Part shown: piece after piece, positions 1 through 5,547 of the stretch | How positions within the stretch are numbered: position 1 is the stretch's first letter | Layout: every line of letters starts with the position of its first letter | Origin: Acidobacteriota bacterium | Lineage (GTDB): Bacteria; Acidobacteriota; Terriglobia; Terriglobales; Acidobacteriaceae | Length of the DNA stretch: 7,052 nt | NCBI GenBank assembly: GCA_021798655.1 | Contig: JAJZFE010000244.1 | Coordinates: forward strand, 1-7,052 | Reading direction: 5' to 3' | The notes under the pieces: generated by a model | Told to the model about the DNA's origin: nothing | What the model saw: the letters and a program-made list of their open reading frames with translations, nothing else | The model's database searches: none | Position numbers and translations under genes: made by a program

Positions 1-345
1 CCAGCGATGGAGGTTGCGGAGGAAGAGTCCGGAGGAGACGACGAACTGGAGGTCCTTCATGTCGGCGTAGGCCTGGGGGACGGAGGGGTGGTAGTAGAGC
101 ATGAGGAGGATGCCGGTGGTGATGAGGATGAGGAAGGTCCCGAGGGTGAGGGTTCCGAGGTACCAGGTGGAGCTGAACTTCAGCATTCTGGTGCGGACTT
201 TGGTGGAGAAGAGGTGGAGGAAGAGGTTCTGCTGGATGGCGAGGGCGCGATGCAGCGGACTGTTCCCGGTACCGCTACGGAAGACGGAGCGGTACACCCG
301 GTTTTGCTGGATTTGCTGCACGAGTTTTTCTATTTTTCCGGGCAT
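1..345 (-). CDS. Cytochrome b (b/b6 type) of a Rieske/cytochrome b complex, N-terminal 115 residues, cut by window edge
   Basis: This is the membrane subunit of a quinol-oxidising bc-type complex; the family carries two b haems and the quinol sites. The reading frame is open from an ATG at 345 to the left edge and gives 115 residues with no stop. A soluble, basic, probably amphipathic N-terminal stretch (about residues 1-57) precedes a first membrane helix (about 61-85, starting [11 protein letters not shown] and ending near LMLYY). The visible end reads LFLRNLHRW, which matches the conserved cytochrome b helix-B motif whose His (here H113) ligates a b haem. The start is supported by GAGG eleven bases upstream, overlapping the TGA of the Rieske gene 10 bp away, so the two are translationally close and surely co-transcribed. 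Whether it is a long fused cytochrome b or a short b6-like protein cannot be seen here, as the rest lies outside the window. Confidence 0.9.
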   Translation of the reverse strand, partial: MPGKIEKLVQQIQQNRVYRSVFRSGTGNSPLHRALAIQQNLFLHLFSTKVRTRMLKFSSTWYLGTLTLGTFLILITTGILLMLYYHPSVPQAYADMKDLQFVVSSGLFLRNLHRW

Positions 346-355
346 AGTCTGGGCC

Positions 356-847
356 TCAAATTCTTAGGTACTGCATGGGGTGGATGTCGGTAGAGCGATC
401 GACCATGAGATCGCCTTCGTCGCTGACCCAGGTTTTGAGCCAGGGCAACGGTTTGGGAGCGGGGCCCTCGATTTTTTCTCCGTCGCGTTTGAATTTGCTG
501 CCGTGGCAGGGGCAGGCGATGATGCCGAGTTCCTGGTTCCATGCGGTGAGGCAGCCGAGGTGGGTGCAGATGGCGTTGAGGGCGAAGAAGCCCTCGGCTG
601 CGCGGACGAGGTAGATGCCTGCGTTGGCATCGAGGGTGACGGAGTCTACGGCGAAGTTTTCCGGTTTACCGACGTTGATGATGGGCGAGGGCTCGTAGAG
701 GACGTTGGGGGAGAGGAACTGGTAGGCGAAGCCTGCGGTGCCGACGGCGGCGATGCCGAGGGAGCCGAGACCTATCTTGGCGAAGAAGGCGCGGCGGTCG
801 ATCTCGATGGGTGGTGATGGGAGTACGGTTGGCTTCTGGCTGGACAT
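356..847 (-). CDS. Rieske [2Fe-2S] iron-sulfur protein of a bc-type complex
   Basis: A 163-residue Rieske subunit, which takes an electron from quinol at the outer face of the cytoplasmic membrane and hands it to a periplasmic carrier. The N-terminus has a twin-arginine motif (DRRAFFAK, R18-R19) followed by a hydrophobic segment (about 25-46), the usual Tat-inserted uncleaved anchor. The cluster motifs are CTHLGC (94-99) and CPCHGS (112-117): C94, H96, C112 and H115 are the expected ligands, and C99 with C114 the structural disulfide. The GPAPKPL loop (128-134) is also typical. The residue two after the Ser of CPCHGS is Phe (F119) where high-potential Rieske proteins have Tyr. The longer open frame upstream only reads through the neighbouring gene out of frame. 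The ATG at 847 has GAGG six bases ahead, overlapping the stop of the oxidoreductase gene 8 bp upstream. Cytochrome b follows 10 bp downstream. Confidence 0.95.
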   Translation of the reverse strand: MSSQKPTVLPSPPIEIDRRAFFAKIGLGSLGIAAVGTAGFAYQFLSPNVLYEPSPIINVGKPENFAVDSVTLDANAGIYLVRAAEGFFALNAICTHLGCLTAWNQELGIIACPCHGSKFKRDGEKIEGPAPKPLPWLKTWVSDEGDLMVDRSTDIHPMQYLRI

Positions 848-855
848 GAATGACC

Positions 856-2856
856 TCAGGCGGTGACGGGTGCTGGAGCAGGGGTGCTGGTATTGGGTCG
901 GGGTCGGGGACGGAAGGATCGGTCGATGGCCTCGATCGAGATCAGCCCAGTGGGTTCCGGGGAGAGCATCTGGAAGGACTCCATGGAGATGGTTCCTGCG
1001 GGGCAGCGTGCGGCGCAGAGGCCGCAGCGGATGCAGCGGGTTTCGTCCTTGAGCATGACGGAGCCGGAGAGGGTGCCGAGTTCGTCGGGCTGGATGTCGT
1101 CGAGTTCGAAGCCGAGGATTTCGCGCGCGGTGGTGAGCTGTGCGGTGGTCTCGGCGTCGAAGTCGATGCGGTCGACGGAGACGAGCTGGAGGCAGTTTTC
1201 GGGACAGACGTCGACGCATCCCCCGCACAGGATGCAGAGGGTGCCGTCTTCGTGGGAGCCTTCGAAGACGGTGTTGACCCAGCAGTGGAGGCAGCGCTGG
1301 GCCTCGGCCATGGCGGTGGCGTCGTCGTATCCGACTTCGACTTCGGTCATGCCGGTGCGGCGGTTGAGGGGGAGCATGGGGATGGGCTGACGATCGATGT
1401 CGAGCAGGTTGAGCGGCATCTTGTAGCGGTCCATGATCTGGACTTCGATGATGGGGTCGGGGTGTTTGGTGCCGCGGAGGAACTCGTCGATGCCGACTGC
1501 GGCGCGCTTGCCGTCGGCGACACTATCGATGATGAGGCGAGGGCCAAAGACGCAGTCGCCACCAGCAAAGACGCCTGGCGCGGTGGTCATGAGGGTTTCG
1601 GGGTTGACGGCGATGAAGCCGCGCGGGGAGATCTCGACGCCGTCGTCGGGGGTGATGAAGTCGAGCTTGGCGGCCTGGCCGATGGCCATGATGATGGTGT
1701 CGCAGTCGAGGACAGACTCGGAGTTGTCGAAGAAGGTGGGGTTGAAGCGGCGGTTTTCGTCGAAGACGGATTTGGTCTTGAGGGTTTCGAGGCCGGTGAC
1801 GTGGCCGTCTTTGCCGATGATGCGCTTAGGGCCGAAGCCGGCGTGGATGACGATGCCTTCGCCTTCTGCCTCTTCGATCTCTTCGAGTGCGGCGGGCATT
1901 TCGACGCGGTTTTCGAGGCAGACGAGGTGGACTTCCTTGGCGCCGAGGCGTAGCGCGGAGAGGGTGACGTCCATCATCTCGCGGGTGGAGACGGCGTTGA
2001 GGCTTTCGGCGGAGGGCTCGATATTTTCGACTCCGCCGACGTGCTGGCGGAGGACCTCGCGTGCGGCGGAGCGGGCGACGTCCATGGCGACGTTGCCGCC
2101 GCCGATGACGAGGACTTTTTTGCCGATGGTGAAGCGGAAGCCGAGGTTGACGTTGAGGAGGAAGTCGATGCCTTTGTAGACGCCATCGAGGTCTACGCCG
2201 GGGATGGTGAGGTCGCGGCTGCGGTGGGCTCCGACGGCGATAAGGGTGGCGTCGAAGTCGCGGCGGAGGTCGGCGATGGTGAAGTCACGTCCTGCGGCTT
2301 GATTGAGTTTGAGGTCGATGTTTCCGGTGGCGAGGATCTCGCGGACCTGGGCTTCGACGACGTCGCGGGGGAGTCGGTACTCGGGCAGGCCGAGATAGAG
2401 CATGCCACCGGCGACCTGGGAGGCTTCGAAGAGGGTGACGGAGTAGCCCATGAGGGCGAGGTCGTGTGCGGCGGAGAGGCCGACGGGGCCGGCGCCGACG
2501 ATGGCGATGCGATAGGGGAGTTGGGGCTGGCGGCGGCCTGCGTTGACGTCGACGGGGTTGCGGGACTCGGGGCCGTGGCGTTCGGTGAGGAAGCGCTTGA
2601 GTGCGCGGATGGCGATGGGTTTGTCGATTTCACCACGGCGGCAGGCGGTCTCGCAGGGATGGGCGCAGACGCGGCCGCAGATGCTGGCCATGGGATTGGG
2701 TTCGCGGGCGTAGCGGTAGGCCTCTTCGAAGTTGCCTTCGGCGATGAGTTCGACGTAGCGACCTGCGTTGGTATGGGCGGGGCAGGCCATCATGCAGGGA
2801 AAGTTGGTATTGAGCCAATCCCGGTCCACTTGTTTATCTTCGAAGCGGTGCGACAT
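856..2856 (-). CDS. FAD- and NAD(P)-binding iron-sulfur oxidoreductase, GltD-like core with C-terminal ferredoxin domains
   Basis: A 666-residue cytoplasmic flavoprotein (no signal peptide). Residues about 15-95 form an N-terminal iron-sulfur domain of the GltD/dihydropyrimidine-dehydrogenase type, with C21, C25, C60, C64, C68 and C72. FAD-binding GAGPVGLSAAHDLA starts at 121, the NAD(P)-binding GGGNVAMD at 252, and the C-terminal FAD motif GVFAGGDCVFGPR at 428. A CLHC pair (522-525) precedes two ferredoxin motifs, C541/C544/C547/C551-P and C608/C611/C614/C618-P, which should hold two [4Fe-4S] clusters. The tail (about 648-666) is Pro/Arg/Thr rich. Glutamate synthase small subunit is the nearest famous relative, but no large subunit is present and the ferredoxin extension does not belong to it. 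Because it sits directly ahead of Rieske and cytochrome b genes, I infer it moves electrons between NAD(P)H or ferredoxin and the quinone or bc complex. AGGAAAGG five bases before the ATG supports the start. Substrate and NADH/NADPH choice cannot be told. Confidence 0.88.
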   Translation of the reverse strand: MSHRFEDKQVDRDWLNTNFPCMMACPAHTNAGRYVELIAEGNFEEAYRYAREPNPMASICGRVCAHPCETACRRGEIDKPIAIRALKRFLTERHGPESRNPVDVNAGRRQPQLPYRIAIVGAGPVGLSAAHDLALMGYSVTLFEASQVAGGMLYLGLPEYRLPRDVVEAQVREILATGNIDLKLNQAAGRDFTIADLRRDFDATLIAVGAHRSRDLTIPGVDLDGVYKGIDFLLNVNLGFRFTIGKKVLVIGGGNVAMDVARSAAREVLRQHVGGVENIEPSAESLNAVSTREMMDVTLSALRLGAKEVHLVCLENRVEMPAALEEIEEAEGEGIVIHAGFGPKRIIGKDGHVTGLETLKTKSVFDENRRFNPTFFDNSESVLDCDTIIMAIGQAAKLDFITPDDGVEISPRGFIAVNPETLMTTAPGVFAGGDCVFGPRLIIDSVADGKRAAVGIDEFLRGTKHPDPIIEVQIMDRYKMPLNLLDIDRQPIPMLPLNRRTGMTEVEVGYDDATAMAEAQRCLHCWVNTVFEGSHEDGTLCILCGGCVDVCPENCLQLVSVDRIDFDAETTAQLTTAREILGFELDDIQPDELGTLSGSVMLKDETRCIRCGLCAARCPAGTISMESFQMLSPEPTGLISIEAIDRSFRPRPRPNTSTPAPAPVTA

Positions 2857-2887
2857 GCTGGCCTTTCCTGGTTAAGGGTGGAGTGGT

Positions 2888-2912
2888 GGCGGCAACCTGT
2901 GAGGTTGCCGCC
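2888..2912 (-). terminator. Perfect 11-bp hairpin between cupredoxin and oxidoreductase genes; attenuator or mRNA-processing stem
   Basis: Arms GGCGGCAACCT (2888-2898) and AGGTTGCCGCC (2902-2912) pair perfectly around a 3-base loop. The stem starts 10 bases after the cupredoxin stop codon and ends 31 bases before the next ATG on the minus strand. No T-run follows it in the direction of transcription, so it is not a classic strong intrinsic terminator. Partial termination or 3'-end protection of the upstream transcript is the likely role; this is inference. Confidence 0.6.
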
Positions 2913-2922
2913 GCGGGTGGAG

Positions 2923-3504
2923 TTATTTGGAGACGGTGAAGTCGGCGGCGGTATCTCCGGCGACTTTGACGGGGCTGGATTTGGGCTTCATGCCTTCGTG
3001 CCAGGCGGTGACGGTGTAGGCGCCATCGGGAACGTTTTCGATTTTGAATTCACCGGATTTGTCGGTTTCGGCGAAGTAGGGGGTGGGCGAGACGACGATG
3101 TAGGAGGACATCTCGGGGTGGACGTTGCAGAGGAGTGGGACTACGCCGGGGTTATCGAACTTGAAGGACTGCTTCTGTCCTTTGGGCCAGGTGCCGAGGT
3201 TGTGTCCGAGCTTCTTGTTGCCGCTGATGGCGATCCAGAAGACGTTGTGGGCTACGGTGTCGCTGTTGAGGAAGTCGACAGTGGTGCCCTGAGCGACGGC
3301 GACGATGTGGGGTACGAACATCAAGCCTTTCTGGTCGATCAGGGCATGCTGTGCGGGTGGGGTGAAGGTTTTTCCGGGGATGGCCTCGACGTAGACGACC
3401 GAGACGCCACTAGCTCCGGAGACTTTACCGTGGATGGTTCCGGCGTGAGCTGCGGTGATGAAGGTGGTGGAAGCGATGAGTAGAAGCAGCGGAATGCGTT
3501 TCAT
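2923..3504 (-). CDS. Exported cupredoxin (type 1 blue-copper protein, amicyanin-like copper loop)
   Basis: A 193-residue protein with a clear signal peptide (about 1-21, KR then LLLLI, cleavage after AHA), so it acts in the periplasm. The cupredoxin domain (about 55-140) has the expected type 1 copper ligands: H86 in DTVAHNVFW, then C126, H129 and M132 in the loop CNVHPEM. The C-x2-H-x2-M spacing is that of amicyanin (methylamine utilisation), which explains why relatives are often named methylamine utilisation protein; no mau genes are visible here. Residues about 145-175 (DKSGEFKIENVPDGAYTV) look like a small carboxypeptidase-regulatory-like beta-sandwich domain. AGGAG five bases before the ATG supports the start. 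It lies 45 bp downstream of the porin-cytochrome gene and upstream of the oxidoreductase/Rieske/cytochrome b genes, so a soluble electron carrier between the outer membrane and the bc-type complex is a reasonable inference. Confidence 0.85.
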   Translation of the reverse strand: MKRIPLLLLIASTTFITAAHAGTIHGKVSGASGVSVVYVEAIPGKTFTPPAQHALIDQKGLMFVPHIVAVAQGTTVDFLNSDTVAHNVFWIAISGNKKLGHNLGTWPKGQKQSFKFDNPGVVPLLCNVHPEMSSYIVVSPTPYFAETDKSGEFKIENVPDGAYTVTAWHEGMKPKSSPVKVAGDTAADFTVSK

Positions 3505-3549
3505 GTTTTCTCCTGAACAGATGATGTTGCTGGTTGGCCTGGTGGCGGG

Positions 3550-5133
3550 TTAGTAGACCCATTCCAGGCCGGCGGTGGCGTAGTTGGTGCGGAAGGCACC
3601 GGTGAGCGGCTTCCCGGAGACGGGATCGTAGACGATCTGCTGGGGCCGGAACTGGTACTCAAAGGAGGCTTTGATATTGGCGTGAAGGAGGAATTGCACC
3701 CCGGGGGTGAAGCGGTTGCGGGTTGCGGCATAGGGAGAGAAGAAGGAGGATGCTGGTGGTGCGGCAGCGTTGTATTGGAGAAAGTTGACCTGGTCGGCGG
3801 TGGATTTGACGACATCCCAACGCATGATGGTCATCATCCATGGGAGGACGAGGTAGTCGGCTTCGACGAAGCCTCCGCTGAAGGTGACGGGTTTGCCTGC
3901 AGTGAAGGAGGACGGCAGGAGTGCATCGGTGGCGGTGACGGGCACGAGGTTGTGATCGTGGCCGGCGAGGTAGACGCCGAAAAGATTGAAGGTCCGATAG
4001 TTGAAGTTGAAGTCTCCGCCGACGCGATAGAAGGGTTCTCGCGCGGTGATGACGGTTGGGGTTATGCCGTCGGCGAGCACGCCGCTGGCGCTCTGGACGG
4101 AGCGTCCGTAGAAGTAGAGCGATCCGAGTTCGAGGTAGGTGTGGTCGCGTGGTCCGGTGGAGCCTGCGGCCTGGATGCCTTCGCGGCTGGCGCGATCACG
4201 TTCGAGGTTGAAGCGGTAGGAGAAACGTCCCCAGAGGTCTTTGAAGTTGGAGTCGGAGGAGAAGGCGACACCATTCTGGGGGCTGACGTTGGGTGGTGCC
4301 GCTGCGGCTCCTGAGGTGTTCTGGTTGACGACGGCGATGGAGTATTGGTAGCCGCCGTAGTGATGGCCGCCGCTGAGTTCAAGGCCGACCATGGGGGAGG
4401 AGAAGGCGAATCCGTTGTTGACGTTCTCTGCTGGGCCGATGCCGTTTTGCACGCCGATATTGGCCTGATCGAAGATGTCCCAGCCGCTGAGGTTCCAGGT
4501 ACGGGCCTGGCTGACGGGGAGGTCGAGTTCGAACTGGCCTACGCGGAGATTGATGGAGTCGGTTGGGAGCTTGATGAAGCGGCTGAGGTCGTGGAATTTG
4601 AGCCACGCATCGCCGAGTCCTCCGTTGGAGTTTGCACCGGCGACGCTGATGTCGTCGTCAACCCAGAAGGAGATTCCGCTGCCGAAGTTGCCGGCGGTGA
4701 AGATGCTGAAGAGTCCAGGCTGGAAGTCGGACTTGGGGATGAAGGTGCCGACGGTGCCGGCGGGCAAGGCCAGGTTGAAGTTGTTGCGATTGGCGCTGAC
4801 CTGCTGGTAGTAGGTGTTGTAACGGAGGCCGATGGGTGGCAGGCCTGGAATGACGCCGGGATAAACGGTGTGGGGCCAGAGGTCGGCCTGGGCGGGAGCG
4901 CCGAGCATGATTGGCGGCGCCTTGAGGTAGGAGTCGTCATCTTTGGGGAATTTGAAGCCTGCATCCTTGAATGCTTTGCCGAAGTCGTTGAGCTTGGGAA
5001 AGTCGATGTGGCAGGTGGTGCAGGAGGTTCCATATTGTCTGGAAAAGGCTGGTATTGCGTAACTGGATGTTGGTAGTAGCAGTAGTAGAAATGCAGCTGC
5101 CACCATGAATGGGGAGGATTTCTTGATATTCAT
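3550..5133 (-). CDS. Outer-membrane monohaem cytochrome-porin fusion (Cyc2-like architecture)
   Basis: A 527-residue protein. The signal peptide spans about 1-26 (KK, then a long Leu/Ala core, ending SSYA). Right after it comes one c-type haem site, CTTCH (38-42), inside FSRQYGTSCTTCHIDFPKL and followed by NDFGKAFKDAGF, an arrangement close to the N-terminus of fused porin-cytochromes such as Cyc2. There are no other cysteines. From about residue 85 to the end it shows Gly- and aromatic-rich alternating strands typical of an outer-membrane barrel, and it ends in GLEWVY with a terminal aromatic, as barrel proteins do. Size fits the Cyc2 range (roughly 480-550). The same N-terminal motif also occurs in a broad, mostly uncharacterised family of haem-bearing outer-membrane proteins, so iron oxidation must not be assumed. 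GAGG lies seven bases before the ATG. It is the first gene of the minus-strand block and has palindromic sites upstream. Confidence 0.82.
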   Translation of the reverse strand: MNIKKSSPFMVAAAFLLLLLPTSSYAIPAFSRQYGTSCTTCHIDFPKLNDFGKAFKDAGFKFPKDDDSYLKAPPIMLGAPAQADLWPHTVYPGVIPGLPPIGLRYNTYYQQVSANRNNFNLALPAGTVGTFIPKSDFQPGLFSIFTAGNFGSGISFWVDDDISVAGANSNGGLGDAWLKFHDLSRFIKLPTDSINLRVGQFELDLPVSQARTWNLSGWDIFDQANIGVQNGIGPAENVNNGFAFSSPMVGLELSGGHHYGGYQYSIAVVNQNTSGAAAAPPNVSPQNGVAFSSDSNFKDLWGRFSYRFNLERDRASREGIQAAGSTGPRDHTYLELGSLYFYGRSVQSASGVLADGITPTVITAREPFYRVGGDFNFNYRTFNLFGVYLAGHDHNLVPVTATDALLPSSFTAGKPVTFSGGFVEADYLVLPWMMTIMRWDVVKSTADQVNFLQYNAAAPPASSFFSPYAATRNRFTPGVQFLLHANIKASFEYQFRPQQIVYDPVSGKPLTGAFRTNYATAGLEWVY

Positions 5134-5184
5134 GAGTGTGCCTCGATGCTCCTATTTGCTGATCAATTACCTTGAACTGCAATT

Positions 5185-5190
5185 GTTATT
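5185..5190 (-). promoter_or_regulatory. Possible -10 element of the redox operon
   Basis: AATAAC on the minus strand matches four of six positions of TATAAT. It would place the transcription start near 5175-5178, about 39-42 bases from the centre of the upstream CRP-type palindrome, which is the spacing of activator-dependent (class II) promoters. There is no good -35 box, as expected for such a promoter. Weak evidence by itself. Confidence 0.3.
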
Positions 5191-5200
5191 CGCTTGCGAA
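5189..5200. promoter_or_regulatory. Perfect palindrome TTCGC-TT-GCGAA, possible operator
   Basis: A 12-bp perfect inverted repeat in the promoter zone of the redox operon. Its centre (5194.5) is 22 bp, two helical turns, from the centre of the CRP-type site, so both would lie on the same DNA face. It overlaps the proposed -10 element by two bases and mostly fills the -35/-10 spacer, a place where a repressor could act. The binding protein is unknown. Confidence 0.35.
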
Positions 5201-5208
5201 CATGCCGA

Positions 5209-5224
5209 TGTGATGACCATCACA
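5209..5224. promoter_or_regulatory. CRP/FNR-superfamily binding palindrome (TGTGA-N6-TCACA)
   Basis: TGTGATGACCATCACA is a perfect 7-bp inverted repeat around AC and an exact match to the known CRP consensus half-sites. It lies 76-91 bp upstream of the porin-cytochrome start codon and over 320 bp from rfbB, so it most likely serves the redox operon. It does not match the FNR consensus (TTGAT-N4-ATCAA). Which family member binds, and whether the signal is cAMP, redox or a gas, cannot be read from the site. Confidence 0.6.
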
Positions 5225-5305
5225 CCTATTGGGCGATGTGGACGGCGTGCGTGAGTTGTACGGGCCGGAATGGGCTGTGAGGGCATACACCGCACGGTCT
5301 GTGAG

Positions 5306-5321
5306 TCGAGGACAACCTCGA
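5306..5321. repeat. Small inverted repeat TCGAGG-ACAA-CCTCGA
   Basis: A perfect 6-bp inverted repeat with a 4-base loop in the middle of the divergent gap. It has no T-run on either side, so it is not a terminator. It could be an operator half-way between the two operons, or chance in GC-rich DNA. Confidence 0.3.
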
Positions 5322-5406
5322 TGCGATTGCGATGTGGAGAGGATGGCTGCGTGGTGCGCGGTTCGTATGTGTGGGTGCGGGGCGAGTTGCGGTGAGGGCT
5401 GTGGTG

Positions 5407-5431
5407 GGCAATGACCCAAAGGTGGGTTGCC
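5407..5431. repeat. Imperfect hairpin GGCA..ACCCA-AAGG-TGGGT..TGCC
   Basis: ACCCA (5414-5418) pairs with TGGGT (5423-5427) around a 4-base loop, and the stem is extended by GGCA (5407-5410) with TGCC (5428-5431) if three bases (ATG) bulge out. It lies about 117 bp upstream of rfbB and may sit in that gene's leader, but no function is evident. Confidence 0.3.
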
Positions 5432-5540
5432 GGTAGCGGGTAAGGCATGGGACGATGAAGGCTGACGCTGGGATTTTCGGATGGTGCTTGCGGAGTACCG
5501 GTGCGATTGTGCGCGTGTGTTGAATAGATGAGGATGATCC

Positions 5541-5546
5541 AGAGGA
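5541..5546 (+). promoter_or_regulatory. Ribosome-binding site before three tandem ATG codons of rfbB
   Basis: AGAGGA is followed by ATG codons at 5548, 5551 and 5554. The gap is one base to the first ATG and seven bases to the third, so translation probably starts at 5554 (protein beginning MTELERR) rather than at the first ATG. Confidence 0.55.
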
Positions 5547-5547
5547 A

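Larger units (their letters stand above)
5134..5547. other. Divergent intergenic region between redox operon and dTDP-sugar genes
   Basis: This 414-bp gap carries no convincing gene. Short open frames exist on both strands, but none has a good ribosome-binding site or recognisable product. The part next to the redox operon (5160-5225) is AT-richer and holds two palindromes. The middle (about 5240-5480) is G-rich on the plus strand with two small hairpins. I see no clear -35/-10 pair for rfbB. Confidence 0.7.

Noticed and set aside
848..1228. Extended Rieske frame starting at 1228
   Set aside because: The added residues are an Arg/Pro/His-rich read-through of the neighbouring oxidoreductase in another frame. 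The ATG at 847 has a proper ribosome-binding site and gives a normal Tat-type N-terminus.
856..2856. Naming the flavoprotein glutamate synthase small subunit (gltD)
   Set aside because: There is no large subunit gene, extra ferredoxin domains are present, the first CxxC is missing, and it lies next to Rieske and cytochrome b genes.
850..3483. Long plus-strand open frames opposite the oxidoreductase and cupredoxin genes (for example 850-1953 and 2041-3483)
   Set aside because: They are antisense shadows of strongly supported genes in GC-rich DNA. Their translations are Gly/Asp/Val/Glu-rich low-complexity strings with no recognisable motif.
5229..5414. Small cysteine-rich plus-strand frame in the intergenic gap (61 residues)
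   Set aside because: No ribosome-binding site, and the cysteines come from TGC/TGT-rich G-rich sequence without a regular motif.
5406..5451. Possible G-quadruplex from GGG runs upstream of rfbB
   Set aside because: The loops between GGG runs are about 8-15 bases, too long for a confident quadruplex; an ordinary hairpin explains part of it.
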